DNA of 64,000 nucleotides from an uncultured Flavobacteriaceae bacterium (GTDB lineage Bacteria > Bacteroidota > Bacteroidia > Flavobacteriales > Flavobacteriaceae): positions 1 to 64,000 of the forward strand of contig CANLUH010000022.1 in NCBI GenBank assembly GCA_947494205.1. Reading direction: 5' to 3'. Under the pieces are notes generated by a model. That model was not told the origin of the DNA and did no database searches. It saw only the letters and a program-made list of their open reading frames with translations. Shown here piece after piece: positions 25,041 to 34,516 of this stretch; the first letter of the stretch is position 1, and each line of letters begins with the position of its first letter. Both the position numbers and the translations under genes were made by a program.

Positions 25041-25150
25041 CGGTTCGTTTTCATTGTTTACTTTACGCTTATAACTCTACATTCAAACACTTTGCAATAA
25101 AAGTTTATTTTGAATATTTTATTATAAGCCATTACATTAGTTAGTAAATG

Positions 25151-25158
25151 CAAAATTA
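25151..25158 (-). promoter_or_regulatory. -7 element of the AOS-family gene
   Basis: TAATTTTG on the minus strand, matching TAnnTTTG, about 110 bp before the start codon at 25040. Confidence 0.55.
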
Positions 25159-25203
25159 GGTAATTCTACCTTTTTTGCATAATCTTTTTACTGTCTATTT
25201 TTC

Positions 25204-25247
25204 ACAAAAAAATTAGCTGACTTAAAATACTTAAAATCAGCTAATTT
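25204..25247 (-). terminator. Terminator of the cysteine-synthase-like gene
   Basis: An 11-bp stem (25210-25220 with 25237-25247) is followed on the minus strand by a run of T (plus-strand A at 25206-25212). It separates transcription of this gene from the AOS gene downstream. Confidence 0.75.
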
Positions 25248-25265
25248 CAATATGTTTATTCTAAT

Positions 25266-26306
25266 TTATTTTACGTACTGAATGCTTTGTGCTGCTTCTT
25301 CGTTAATACTATCAAAAAAGCCTTGATCTCTCATCCACTTATCACTGTAAATTTTACTCATATAACGTGATCCATGATCTGGGAAGATTGTAACTACAAT
25401 ATCGTCTTCTTTAAATTCTCCTTCTTCGTCTAGCTGTTTAATAGCTTGCATAGCTGCTCCAGAGGTATACCCTACGAAAAGCCCTTCTACTTTTGCTATT
25501 TCTCGTGCTGTATGCGCACTTTCTTCATCTGTTACTTTTACAAAAGCATCTATAGCATCGAAATCTGTAGCTGTAGGTATTAAATTTTTACCTAAACCTT
25601 CAATTCTGTATGGATAAATCTCTTTATCATCGAATTCTCTAGTCTCATGGTATTTTTTTAATACTGATCCGTAAGCATCTACTCCAATTATTTTAATATC
25701 TGGGTTTTGCTCTTTTAAATACTTAGCAGTTCCAGAGATTGTTCCTCCTGTACCACTACATGCTACTAAATGCGTTATTTTACCATTAGTTTGGTTCCAA
25801 ATTTCAGGTCCAGTAGAATGGTAATGTGCATCCATATTTAATTGATTAAAATATTGGTTAATGTATACAGAACCTTTTATTTCATCATGTAATCGTTTTG
25901 CAACTTGATAGTATGATCTTGGATCGTCTGCACTTACATTTGCTGGACAAACATAAACTTTAGCGCCCATGTTTTTAAGCATATCTATTTTATCGGCAGA
26001 AGACTTAGAGCTTACTGCTAAAATACAGTCGTAACCTTTTATAACACTTACCATAGCAATACTAAATCCTGTGTTACCAGAAGTTGTTTCTATAATAGTA
26101 TCTCCAGGTTTTAAAATACCTTGACGTTCTGCTTCTTCAATTATATATAATGCAATTCTATCTTTAGAGGAATGTCCTGGATTAAAAGCTTCTACTTTCG
26201 CTAAGAAATTACCTTTAAATTCAGAAGTTATTTTTTTCAGTTTTATCATTGGTGTATTACCGATTAGGTCTAATACATTGTCAAAAACTTGTTTATTGTT
26301 TTCCAT
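25266..26306 (-). CDS. PLP-dependent cysteine synthase/CBS family enzyme, candidate cysteate synthase
   Basis: A 346-residue fold-type II PLP enzyme. The Schiff-base Lys is K48 in [11 protein letters not shown]; the PLP phosphate loop is SGTGGTISG and the substrate loop TSGNTG. It is about 40 residues longer than CysK, and the C-terminal segment [25 protein letters not shown] resembles cystathionine beta-synthase core proteins. The loop NPGHSSKDR is unusual, with His-Ser where Gly-Ser-Val is typical. It lies directly upstream of the AOS enzyme. Capnine synthesis needs a CysK-like cysteate synthase (CapA) plus CapB. I infer that role; cysteine or cystathionine synthesis is the alternative. It has its own promoter and terminator. 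Confidence 0.84.
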   Translation of the reverse strand: MENNKQVFDNVLDLIGNTPMIKLKKITSEFKGNFLAKVEAFNPGHSSKDRIALYIIEEAERQGILKPGDTIIETTSGNTGFSIAMVSVIKGYDCILAVSSKSSADKIDMLKNMGAKVYVCPANVSADDPRSYYQVAKRLHDEIKGSVYINQYFNQLNMDAHYHSTGPEIWNQTNGKITHLVACSGTGGTISGTAKYLKEQNPDIKIIGVDAYGSVLKKYHETREFDDKEIYPYRIEGLGKNLIPTATDFDAIDAFVKVTDEESAHTAREIAKVEGLFVGYTSGAAMQAIKQLDEEGEFKEDDIVVTIFPDHGSRYMSKIYSDKWMRDQGFFDSINEEAAQSIQYVK

Positions 26307-26355
26307 AAACGCTACTTGTAAGCTAAATCAATTGGTTATTGTGTTTAAAACCTCG

Positions 26356-26363
26356 CAAAAATA
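26356..26363 (-). promoter_or_regulatory. -7 element of the cysteine-synthase-like gene
   Basis: TATTTTTG on the minus strand, about 50 bp before the start codon. Confidence 0.55.
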
Positions 26364-26375
26364 CGTATTTTTTTT

Positions 26376-28514
26376 TTAATGGTTAATTCCCTCTAAATCT
26401 AGTAGAAAGGCATACTCTAATGCAACTTCTTTTAAGCTTTCGAATCTGCCAGATGCGCCTCCATGACCAGAATCCATATCGATATGAAATAGTAGGCTAT
26501 TATTATCTGTTTTTAAATCTCTTAATTTAGCTACCCATTTAGCTGGTTCCCAGTACTGTACTTGAGAATCATGCAAACCAGTCGTTACTAACATGTTAGG
26601 ATATGCTTTTGCCGTTACATTGTCGTATGGTGAATACGATTTCATGTAATCGTAATACGTTTTTTCGTTAGGATTCCCCCATTCATCATACTCGCCTGTT
26701 GTTAACGGAATAGTATCGTCTAACATCGTTGTTACAACATCTACAAATGGTACTGCAGAAATTACACCATTATAAAGTTCTGGTTTCATATTTATTATTG
26801 CCCCCATTAATAAACCTCCTGCACTACCTCCCATGGCATATAAATGGTCTGTAGAAGTATATTTTTCGTCTATTAAATATTGAGAACAGTCTATAAAATC
26901 TGTAAAAGTATTTTTCTTTTTAAGTAGTTTTCCGTCTTCATACCATGGTCTTCCTAAATATTCCCCGCCTCTAATATGGGATATAGCGTATATAAACCCA
27001 CGATCCAATAAGCTTAATCTAATAGAAGAGAAATAAGGGTCTATTGTAGAACCGTACGATCCGTACGAATATTGTAATAACGGATTACTTCCGTCTCGCT
27101 TCATTCCTTTTTTATAAACAATAGACATAGGCACTTTAACACCATCTCTTGCTGTTACCCAAATACGCTCTGAAGCATAATTATTTTTATCGAATGTTCC
27201 ACCTAATACTTGTTGTTCTTTTAAAACATTATGTTGTTTCGTTTCAAAATTATATTCTATTACCGAACTTGGTGTTACAAGACTATTATAACTATATCTT
27301 AAATCTAAACTATTAAAATCTGGATTGTTACTTAGGTTTAACGTATAGGTTTCGCTATCAAATGTTACATAATAGTCTTCATTTCCATTCCAACTTATTA
27401 TTCTTATGTTATTTAATCCGTTTTCACGCTCATTAACAACTAAATATTTACTAAAAATTTCGATATCTTCTATTAAAACATCTGTTCTGTGTGGTAATAC
27501 ATCTACCCAGTGTTCTTTTTCTGTTTTAGTTTCTGATGTTTTTTGAAGTTTATAGTTTTTAGCACCATCTTTATTGGTTATCATATAAAAACTATCATCG
27601 TAATGCGCTATAGAATATTCTAATTCTCGTTCACGTTCTTGAAACACTTTAAATGTACCATCTGGTGTATTAGCATCAAGAATTCTATATTCTGAAGTTA
27701 ATGTACTCGATGACCCAATTACAATATATTTTTTAGATTTTGTTTTGTATACAAAAGTATTGAATGTTTCATCTTCTTCATTAAAAACAACAGTATCATC
27801 TTCAGCAGAAGTCCCCAATTTATGCTTGAAAATTCTATCGGAGCGAAGGGTTACTTCATCTTTTTTACTATAAAATAATGTTTTATTATCGTTTGCCCAA
27901 GTAGAGCTCCCTGTTGTATTTTCTATTTTATCTGAAAGTATTTCTCCTGTAACTAAATTCTTTATTTGTACTGTATACTGTCTTCTACTAACTGTATCTA
28001 CAGCAAAACTAATCATTGTATTATCTGGGCTAACGGAAAGACCTCCCAATCTAAAGTATGCATGACCTTCTGCCATTAGATTACAATCAAAAAGTAATTC
28101 TTCCGCTGCTTCTAAACTTCCTTTTTTACGTGTGTAAATAGGATACCCTTTTCCTTTTTCATATTTAGTAATATACCAGTAACCATTAAGTTTGTAAGGT
28201 ACAGACTGATCATCTTCCTTAATACGACCTTTCATTTCTTCGAACAAATCCTTCTGAAAAGATTCTGTATGCTTTAAAACGGCTTTTGTATAAGTGTTTT
28301 CTGCATTTAAATAGTCTATAACTTCTGCATCTTCCCTATCATTTAGCCAATAGTAATTATCTATTCTTACGTCATCATGAATTTTTAATTCTTTTGGTTC
28401 TTTTTTGGCTATAGGGAATGTGCTCGTTACGGTTTTATCTATCATATCTTGTTTTTGTTTACAGGAAAAGCAAAAATATAAACTTATAAGTAAACAAATG
28501 GTAATTTTCTTCAT
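26376..28514 (-). CDS. S9 family peptidase, oligopeptidase B type, lipoprotein
   Basis: A 712-residue protein. The signal peptide ends in a lipobox (FCFSC), so it is membrane anchored. Residues about 40-420 form the beta-propeller, beginning with the [11 protein letters not shown] segment typical of oligopeptidase B. The alpha/beta-hydrolase domain follows with catalytic S564 in GGSAGG, D649 in the [13 protein letters not shown] region and H684 in DSGHGGASG. It would cleave short peptides at basic residues. The family's usual length is about 690-720. Start and stop are unambiguous. The gene has little space from neighbours and is divergent from YbaB. Confidence 0.93.
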   Translation of the reverse strand: MKKITICLLISLYFCFSCKQKQDMIDKTVTSTFPIAKKEPKELKIHDDVRIDNYYWLNDREDAEVIDYLNAENTYTKAVLKHTESFQKDLFEEMKGRIKEDDQSVPYKLNGYWYITKYEKGKGYPIYTRKKGSLEAAEELLFDCNLMAEGHAYFRLGGLSVSPDNTMISFAVDTVSRRQYTVQIKNLVTGEILSDKIENTTGSSTWANDNKTLFYSKKDEVTLRSDRIFKHKLGTSAEDDTVVFNEEDETFNTFVYKTKSKKYIVIGSSSTLTSEYRILDANTPDGTFKVFQERERELEYSIAHYDDSFYMITNKDGAKNYKLQKTSETKTEKEHWVDVLPHRTDVLIEDIEIFSKYLVVNERENGLNNIRIISWNGNEDYYVTFDSETYTLNLSNNPDFNSLDLRYSYNSLVTPSSVIEYNFETKQHNVLKEQQVLGGTFDKNNYASERIWVTARDGVKVPMSIVYKKGMKRDGSNPLLQYSYGSYGSTIDPYFSSIRLSLLDRGFIYAISHIRGGEYLGRPWYEDGKLLKKKNTFTDFIDCSQYLIDEKYTSTDHLYAMGGSAGGLLMGAIINMKPELYNGVISAVPFVDVVTTMLDDTIPLTTGEYDEWGNPNEKTYYDYMKSYSPYDNVTAKAYPNMLVTTGLHDSQVQYWEPAKWVAKLRDLKTDNNSLLFHIDMDSGHGGASGRFESLKEVALEYAFLLDLEGINH

Positions 28515-28546
28515 ATTAAATTCAAGTTAATTTATATTCAATTTAA

Positions 28547-28554
28547 TAAATTTG
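28547..28554 (+). promoter_or_regulatory. -7 element of the ybaB-like gene
   Basis: TAAATTTG matches TAnnTTTG, 29 bp before the ATG. Confidence 0.6.
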
Positions 28555-28583
28555 CATTCATAAAACTTATTAATATTAAAATT

Positions 28584-28907
28584 ATGTTTGGAGACCTTAG
28601 CGGAATGATGGGTAAGTTACAAGATGCTCAAAAAAAAGTAGAAGAAACAAAGCAAAGATTGAACACTGTTTTAGTAGATCAACAGAGTAATGATGGTTTA
28701 TTAAAAACAACATTAACAGCAAATAGAACTATTAAATCTATTACAATTAGTGATGAATTATTAGAAGATAAAGAGCAACTTGAAGATTATTTAATTTTAA
28801 CATTAAATAAGGCTATAGAAAAGGCAACAGCTATTAATGAAGCTGAACTAGCAGCAGCTGCAAAAGATGGTATGCCTAATATTCCAGGAATGGATATGTT
28901 TAAATAG
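28584..28907 (+). CDS. YbaB/EbfC family nucleoid-associated protein
   Basis: A 107-residue protein that matches the YbaB/EbfC family in length and layout. An N-terminal helix ([19 protein letters not shown]) is followed by short strands ([23 protein letters not shown]) and a C-terminal helix ([24 protein letters not shown]). Family members are dimeric DNA-binding proteins. It is transcribed alone, divergently from the S9 peptidase, and is followed by a long inverted-repeat element. Confidence 0.93.
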   Translation: MFGDLSGMMGKLQDAQKKVEETKQRLNTVLVDQQSNDGLLKTTLTANRTIKSITISDELLEDKEQLEDYLILTLNKAIEKATAINEAELAAAAKDGMPNIPGMDMFK

Positions 28908-28928
28908 AAAATAAAACATATAATTATT

Positions 28929-29060
28929 AAGAGGCTATCTCAAAAAGTATGGTTCTGTGTCATATTTAGCTTGTCGAAATATTTTGTCTTATTGATAGTA
29001 TTAGTTTCGACAAGCTCAACTTGACAAAATGAATTATAATAACTTTTTAGACAGCCTCTT
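28929..29060. repeat. REP/MITE-like intergenic element with interleaved inverted repeats
   Basis: The element's ends are a 17-bp inverted repeat with two mismatches (28929-28945 with 29044-29060, outer part AAGAGGCT). Inside are two more inverted pairs: AGCTTGTCGAAA (28968-28979 with 29005-29016) and ATTTTGTC (28981-28988 with 29023-29030). The two inner pairs are interleaved, not nested. It has no coding capacity and lies between convergent genes, so it can act as a bidirectional terminator. The terminator at 49098-49134 has similar outer ends (AGGCTCTCTAAAA) and may be an internally deleted relative. Confidence 0.72.
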
Positions 29061-29068
29061 TTTTATGC

Positions 29069-29605
29069 TTATTCGTTTTCTAAAGTCTGTTGTGTTTTCA
29101 AGTATTCTGGAGAGTTTAGAAATAAGTGTTCTACTTGATTCTCCCAATCTTTAACAATATTAAAATAACTTGTATTAACTTCTGCCATTATAGAGTTACA
29201 ATCTTTACAAGTATGTTTATATCCTAGAAAATAATGTCCAAATTCATGAAAAGCAACAACTTTTAAGATTTCTTTATCTAGGAGTGTCATCCAACTAAAT
29301 ACAATTTTCTCTACTCTATTATTACGATCCCTTACTAACATTCCTAGTGTTCCTCCTCTAGTAGAGACTTGCAACGTATCTACTATAGCTATTTCTTTTA
29401 AACTAAATAGCTTTTCGGAGAATTCTATATTATACTTTTTGCATTCTTTTAAAAAGGCATCTAAATAAGGCTGTACTAAACCGTCTGTTTTTAAAGTATT
29501 AGAGGTTTCTACTCGCTTAGGGAGTTCGTAACTAGCGTGTTGTGCATTTAAATTATTTACTGTTATTAAAAACAATAAACCAAAGATTAATCGTGTCCAT
29601 TTCAT
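29069..29605 (-). CDS. Small secreted zinc metallopeptidase-like protein
   Basis: A 178-residue protein read from the ATG that gives MKWTRLIFGLLFLITVNNLNA followed by Gln; an extension from an upstream TTG would bury the signal. The motif HEFGHYFLGYKH is HExxHxxxxxH, the extended zinc site of metzincin-type peptidases, followed after a CKDC pair by SIM, which may be the Met-turn. The chain ends about 40 residues later, shorter than most metzincins, so this is a minimal protease or a distant relative. Likely periplasmic or secreted. It has a neighbouring inverted-repeat element on its 3' side and no obvious operon partner. Confidence 0.76.
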   Translation of the reverse strand: MKWTRLIFGLLFLITVNNLNAQHASYELPKRVETSNTLKTDGLVQPYLDAFLKECKKYNIEFSEKLFSLKEIAIVDTLQVSTRGGTLGMLVRDRNNRVEKIVFSWMTLLDKEILKVVAFHEFGHYFLGYKHTCKDCNSIMAEVNTSYFNIVKDWENQVEHLFLNSPEYLKTQQTLENE

Positions 29606-29800
29606 AGCGTCAGGTTTTTTTGTTCGTTGTAACGCAATCAACAAATCATCAACAATCAACTGATCTTCTTCTAGTTACTTTTTAATATCTTGATAGCATA
29701 TATAGCATTATTTACAGCTTCAATATATTACAAACGTTATTTCACTTAACGATATTGCTTATAATTAGCATTTTATGGAAACTTTAGCATTTAATAACAT

Positions 29801-29830
29801 AAAAAAAAGGGAAGCCGAAGCTTCCCTTTT
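29801..29830 (-). terminator. Terminator of the repeat-rich OmpA gene
   Basis: An 11-bp stem (29805-29815 with 29820-29830) closes a CGAA loop; on the minus strand the exit side is a T run (plus-strand A at 29801-29808). Confidence 0.82.
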
Positions 29831-29861
29831 GTATAATATGAGATTTAATATATTTTAAATC

Positions 29862-31535
29862 TTAGTTAGCGTTTATAACTCTAAACTGAGTTCTTCTGTT
29901 AGATAAGTGCTCTCTTTCTGTACAAGATACACCATCTGAACATCTGTTAGTTAATCTAGACTCACCATAACCATTAGAAACAATTCTACTAGAGTTAATT
30001 CCTTTAGAAATTAAGTAGTTTGTTACTGCTTGTGCTCTTCTTTCAGATAAAGAACGGTTACTAGCTTTAGATCCTCTAGAATCTGTGTGAGATGCAATCT
30101 CTACAGATACACCATCTGCTAATACTGGTAATAATTTAGCATCGATTTCTGCCTTAGCTGCTCCTGTTAATGTAGCAGAACCTAAGTTCCAGTTTATGTT
30201 AAGGTCATTATACTCTACAACTTTACAATCTACTTCTTTCCAAGTTGTTAATCCACCTTTTGTCTGTAAAACTTCTTTAGTTACCGTTTTAGTTACTGGT
30301 GGTACAGGTGTTTCAACTACTTTAGAATCTTCTACTAATAAAGTCTTTTTAATTGTAGACGTTTTTTCAGGAATATCTACAGCTCTAGTTGTTGGAGGCG
30401 TTACCATTACTGTACGCTTCATTGTTTTTGTTACTGCAGGAATATCTACAACTCTTGTAGTTTCAGGAATAATTACTGTTCTCTTAACTGTTTTAGTTAC
30501 AGCTGGAATTTCAATAACTCTAGTTGTTGGAGGCGTTACCATTACTGTACGCTTCATTGTTTTAGTTACAGCAGGAATAGGAATTACTCTAGTAGTTGGA
30601 GGAGTTACCATTACAGTTTTCTTAACTGTTTTTGTTACTTGAGGTATATCTATAACTCTTGTAGACGCTGGTCTAGCAACAATTTTTCTTGTATAAGAAG
30701 ACATTCCACAATCTGGATCTGCAGTAGTATCACAATCTGGAGTTCTAATAAAAGAAGCATCAGATGCTAACTCAGTAGTGTTTATTGTTATGTTTTGAGC
30801 AGGTACTGCTTTATAACACCAGTATCTACAATCGTTAGGATCGCTAGACTGGCAATCTGCTGCTGGTGTATCACTCATTCCCCATTTAGCAGTAGCTGGT
30901 TTAGTTTCTATAACTTGATAGTTAGAAGAAAACTTAGCAGGAACTACTTTTAAAGAAGAACCAAATTCTCTTTTTCTATAAGCAATAGTTTCAGTTCCGT
31001 ATTCTGCAGGAATCACTTCTAAACGTTGTCCTGCTTCATTAACAACAACTGTTACGTCTTGAGTTTCATAAACAGCTGGTACCATTTCTAATTTCTGGCT
31101 AGCTGGTTGTGTAACTACTTCAAATGTTTGTGTTTCGTAAACTGCTGGTACTAATTCTAAACGTTGACTAGCTTCTTTTACAACAACTGTTTCTACTTCA
31201 GTTTCTGTTCTAGAGGCTATTTTTTCTAAACGTTGGCTAGCTTCTTTTACAACAACTTCGAAAGTTTGAGTTTCATACTTGGCTGGTACAACTTCTAATC
31301 TCTGACTTGCATTAGCAACAACTACTGTCTCTGTTTCAGTTCCATACTTTGCTGGTACTGTACTAAGCTTCTTGTAAGCTGGCGCTACTTGAATAGTTAC
31401 GTCTTGGTTAACCCAGATGTCTGGTGTTACACAACGAACATAACACTTTCCTGGTTCAGGATTAGTTGGTAAATCTTGAGCAAATGCGACTAAGCCAACT
31501 GCAAAAGATAAAAATGTTAGTAGTACTTTTTTCAT
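29862..31535 (-). CDS. OmpA family protein with two repeat arrays
   Basis: A 557-residue protein with signal peptide (AVGLVAFA, then Gln). Near residues 55-210 is an array of about six units of the form ASQRLEVVPAxYETQTFEVVVKE. After a Cys-rich linker (DCQSSDPNDCRYWC) comes a second array at about 290-400, with about five units of TTRVIxIPAVTKTMKRTVMVTPP. The last 120 residues are an OmpA/MotB peptidoglycan-binding domain: NWNLGSATLTGAAK, IASHTDSRG, LSERRAQAVTNYLISKGI and NRRTQFRV. The outer arrays probably span the distance between outer membrane and peptidoglycan. Both arrays contain near-identical DNA copies. It is transcribed alone, with a strong terminator, and phased decamers lie about 170 bp upstream. 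Confidence 0.9.
   Translation of the reverse strand: MKKVLLTFLSFAVGLVAFAQDLPTNPEPGKCYVRCVTPDIWVNQDVTIQVAPAYKKLSTVPAKYGTETETVVVANASQRLEVVPAKYETQTFEVVVKEASQRLEKIASRTETEVETVVVKEASQRLELVPAVYETQTFEVVTQPASQKLEMVPAVYETQDVTVVVNEAGQRLEVIPAEYGTETIAYRKREFGSSLKVVPAKFSSNYQVIETKPATAKWGMSDTPAADCQSSDPNDCRYWCYKAVPAQNITINTTELASDASFIRTPDCDTTADPDCGMSSYTRKIVARPASTRVIDIPQVTKTVKKTVMVTPPTTRVIPIPAVTKTMKRTVMVTPPTTRVIEIPAVTKTVKRTVIIPETTRVVDIPAVTKTMKRTVMVTPPTTRAVDIPEKTSTIKKTLLVEDSKVVETPVPPVTKTVTKEVLQTKGGLTTWKEVDCKVVEYNDLNINWNLGSATLTGAAKAEIDAKLLPVLADGVSVEIASHTDSRGSKASNRSLSERRAQAVTNYLISKGINSSRIVSNGYGESRLTNRCSDGVSCTEREHLSNRRTQFRVINAN
30382..30660 (-). repeat. Near-identical coding repeats in the OmpA gene
   Basis: A roughly 48-bp stretch encoding ...KTMKRTVMVTPPTTR... 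recurs almost unchanged at about 30382-30430 and 30516-30563, and less exactly at 30590-30640. The copy number could change by recombination without breaking the frame. Confidence 0.65.
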
Positions 31536-31704
31536 TTCTTTAAAGTTTAATGGTTATTGGTTATTTTATTATATACGCTAATTAGTGGAAGTTTAGCCTA
31601 CCCTACTAATTTCGTGTAAAAATACCTGACATCAAACTATTTCATTGTTTTTAAAATAAAAAAACCTTATTCTTTCGATGAAATGCAAAAAAATACGCTG
31701 AAAT

Positions 31705-31750
31705 TTTTAACACGTTTTAACATCTTTTAACATTTTTTAACACGTTTTAT
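31705..31750. repeat. Helically phased TTTTAA decamer repeats
   Basis: TTTTAA occurs at 31705, 31715, 31725 and 31735 with TTTTAT at 31745, exactly 10 bp apart, with CACG, CATC, CATT and CACG between. The A/T runs fall on one face of the helix, so the DNA should be curved or hold a multimeric protein site. It lies about 170-215 bp upstream of the OmpA start codon and just after the threonine aldolase gene. Confidence 0.6.
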
Positions 31751-31779
31751 CTTATATCTGGATAAAGTATCTTATTATT

Positions 31780-32799
31780 TTATAATGCTTTAAGTATTTT
31801 TAAAAACTGCTTATGCATAGCATCTGTATAATCCAAATGTGTTACTATACGTACCTTACCAGCACCTAATGCTATAATTTTAACACCCTTTTTATCTAAA
31901 GATTCTATAAAATCACTTTCAGAGATACCTTCATTTAAACTAAAAATTACAATATTGGTTTCCACTGGTTCTACGGTATTAACATAAGACTGCGCTTGTA
32001 GCACACTAGCAATGTCTTTTGCTTTTTGGTGATCGTCTTGTAATCTTTCTATATTATTTTCTAGAGCATATAATCCTGCTGCAGCTAAAAAGCCAACCTG
32101 ACGCATACCACCTCCTAAAATTTTTCTTATTCTAATAGCATGTTCCATTATCGCTTCGTCTCCTACTAAAACAGATCCTATTGGACATCCTAACCCTTTA
32201 CTTAAACATACAGAAATAGTATCGAATACATCTCCATACTGTTTAGGTGTTTCATTTTTTGCGACTAAGGCATTCCATAAACGTGCACCATCTAAATGAA
32301 ATCCTAAATTATTAGTATCGCATACTTGTCTTATTTTTTTAATCTCTTCAAAATCCCAACATGCTCCACCTCCTTTATTAGTTGTATTTTCTATTTCCAC
32401 TAATCGGGTTAACGGGCTATGATAAAAATCTGGTGGATTTAAGGCCGCTTCAACTTGTTGCGCCGTAAACATACCGCGGTATCCATCTATTAACTTACAA
32501 GAGACTCCACTATTAAAGGATGCGCCTCCACCTTCATAATTAAAAATATGTGCATACTTATCGCAAATAACCTGATCTCCTGGATTAGTATGTAGTTTTA
32601 TAGCTGTTTGATTTGCCATAGTTCCGCTAGGAAAAAACAAGGCTTTAGGTTTACCAAATAGTTTTGCGATTTCTGTTTCTAATGCATTAACCGTTTCATC
32701 TTCCTTATACACATCATCTCCAACTTTAGCGTTCATTATAGCTTCTAGCATCCCTTTAGAAGGTTTTGTTACCGTATCGCTTCTTAAATCTATTATCAT
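31780..32799 (-). CDS. Low-specificity L-threonine aldolase
   Basis: A 339-residue PLP enzyme that splits threonine (and allo-threonine) into glycine and acetaldehyde. Features of the family are the start IDLRSDTVTKPS, GDDVYKEDETVNALE, the aromatic ring-stacking region FFPSGTMANQ, an H-x-D-G-A-R-L-W segment (FHLDGARLWNA) for the PLP pyridine, and the Schiff-base Lys in CLSKGLGCPIGS. Length is standard. It is divergent from prfB with a 94-bp intergenic region and ends about 245 bp before the OmpA gene. Confidence 0.94.
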   Translation of the reverse strand: MIIDLRSDTVTKPSKGMLEAIMNAKVGDDVYKEDETVNALETEIAKLFGKPKALFFPSGTMANQTAIKLHTNPGDQVICDKYAHIFNYEGGGASFNSGVSCKLIDGYRGMFTAQQVEAALNPPDFYHSPLTRLVEIENTTNKGGGACWDFEEIKKIRQVCDTNNLGFHLDGARLWNALVAKNETPKQYGDVFDTISVCLSKGLGCPIGSVLVGDEAIMEHAIRIRKILGGGMRQVGFLAAAGLYALENNIERLQDDHQKAKDIASVLQAQSYVNTVEPVETNIVIFSLNEGISESDFIESLDKKGVKIIALGAGKVRIVTHLDYTDAMHKQFLKILKAL

Positions 32800-32868
32800 T
32801 TATTTATTTTTTTCTGCATAAAATTATAAAATATGCTAGCAATTACTTTCATATAATAGTATAAATTA

Positions 32869-32876
32869 TATTTTTG
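32869..32876 (+). promoter_or_regulatory. -7 element of prfB
   Basis: TATTTTTG matches TAnnTTTG, 18 bp before the prfB ATG, implying a very short leader. Confidence 0.6.
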
Positions 32877-32893
32877 TTTTAAACTACAATATA

Positions 32894-34004
32894 ATGATAA
32901 CATTAGATCACATTAAAGATCTCTCTAAACGCCTTAATGCTTTAAGGCAATATCTTTGACATAGATAAGAAATTAATAGAAATACAAAACGAAGAAGAAC
33001 AAACCTTCGATCCCAATTTCTGGAATGATTCTAAAGCTGCCGAAGTGATTATGAAATCCATCAGAATAAAGAAAAAATGGGTTGAAGATTATAATAAGTC
33101 TAAAACTTTGGTTGAAGATCTTGAAGTTATTTACGAATTCTATAAAGAAGATGAAGCCTCTATAGAAGATGTAGAAGAACGTTTTGAAAAATCTAAAACC
33201 TTAATTGAAGAGTTAGAATTTAAAAACATGCTCTCTGAAGAAGGTGATAATTTAAGTGCTGTTTTACAAATAACTGCAGGTGCCGGAGGAACAGAAAGTT
33301 GCGATTGGGCCAATATGTTATTACGTATGTATTTAATGTATGCAGAAAAAAATGGCTTTAAAGTAAAAGAACTAAACTTACAAGATGGCGATGTTGCTGG
33401 TATTAAAACGGTAACCATAGAGATTGAAGGCGATTATGCTTTTGGTTGGCTTAAAGGCGAAAATGGTGTACACCGTTTAGTACGTATTTCTCCTTTTGAT
33501 AGTAATGCGAAACGCCACACTAGTTTTGCTTCGGTTTACGTCTATCCTTTAGTAGACGATAGTATAGAAATTGATATTAACCCTGCAGACATAGATATTA
33601 CTACGGCACGATCTAGTGGTGCTGGAGGACAGAATGTAAATAAAGTTGAAACGAAAGTACAACTAACCCATAAACCTTCTGGCATACAAATTTCATGTTC
33701 AGAAACACGTTCTCAACATGACAATAGAGCGCGTGCTTTACAAATGCTTAAATCTCAACTTTACGAAATTGAGTTACAAAAGCAAATGGCACAACGTGAA
33801 GATATTGAAGCTGGTAAGATGAAAATTGAATGGGGAAGTCAAATACGTAATTACGTTATGCACCCCTACAAATTAGTTAAAGACGTACGATCTGCCCATG
33901 AAACAGGAAATGTAGACGCCGTTATGGATGGAGAAATCACCCCATTTTTAAAATCCTATTTAATGATGATGGGGCAACAAACTACAGAATCTGATCAATT
34001 ATAA
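32894..34004 (+). CDS. prfB: Peptide chain release factor 2, programmed +1 frameshift
   Basis: Codons 1-21 run from ATG 32894 to CTT 32954-32956, then an in-frame TGA (32957-32959). The sequence CTTTGAC is the classic RF2 autoregulatory slip site; shifting +1 over T32957 continues in frame at GAC 32958 to the stop at 34002-34004. The joined product is 369 residues, normal for RF2. The catalytic GGQ is at about residues 244-246 in [14 protein letters not shown]2 reads UGA and UAA; low RF2 levels favour the frameshift. The upstream Shine-Dalgarno-like AAGG is weak and six bases from the CTT. A call starting at the internal ATG 33045 would lose the N-terminal part. Confidence 0.95.
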
Positions 34005-34048
34005 AAGAAACTAAAACATAAGATTTCCGCTTTCTCGGAAAAATAAGT

Positions 34049-34390
34049 ATGATTACAATATACCACAATAACAGATGTAGTAAATCCAGAAGCGGATTAG
34101 AAATCGTTAAAGCCTCTGGCAAAGACTTTGAAACAATTAACTATTTAACTGATACACTGACAGTTGAAGGCATCAAAACCATCTTAAACCTTTTAAACAT
34201 AGCACCAATAGACCTTGTGCGTAAAAATGAGGCGATTTGGAAAGCTAATTACAAAGGGTTAACTTTAGCAGATGAAGACATAATAAAAGCTATGGCAGAG
34301 CATCCAAAACTAATTGAAAGACCAATAGTAGTAAATGGTAAAAAAGCAGTTATTGGACGTCCGCCAGAACTAATAGAAACAATTATATAA
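34049..34390 (+). CDS. ArsC family reductase, intact
   Basis: A 113-residue thioredoxin-fold protein of the ArsC/Spx family. The N-terminal motif IYHNNRCSKSR contains the catalytic Cys at position 10, and the C-terminal ERPIVVNGKKAVIGRPPE carries the conserved Arg. It would act as a glutaredoxin- or thioredoxin-linked arsenate reductase or a related thiol oxidoreductase. It lies 44 bp after prfB and 126 bp before a second ArsC-like gene, so a small cluster is likely. The family in Bacteroidota is not always arsenic-linked, and no ars genes are adjacent. Confidence 0.88.
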   Translation: MITIYHNNRCSKSRSGLEIVKASGKDFETINYLTDTLTVEGIKTILNLLNIAPIDLVRKNEAIWKANYKGLTLADEDIIKAMAEHPKLIERPIVVNGKKAVIGRPPELIETII

Positions 34391-34516
34391 CACACTAAAA
34401 AAACAAACACATAGGCCAATGAAGTAAAACATGACGATTTAAAACTTAACCAATTTTTTATTTAATATCGACTTAAAGTAAACTAAACTAATTCCCCTAA
34501 CAACCCTCAACTTTAA

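Noticed and set aside
30196..30642. A 148-codon plus-strand open frame within the OmpA gene
   Set aside because: It is the antisense of the Val/Thr/Pro repeats, so its length comes from repeat composition.
33045..34004. A start for RF2 at the internal ATG 33045
   Set aside because: The CTTTGAC frameshift site and the upstream coding frame show the true start at 32894.
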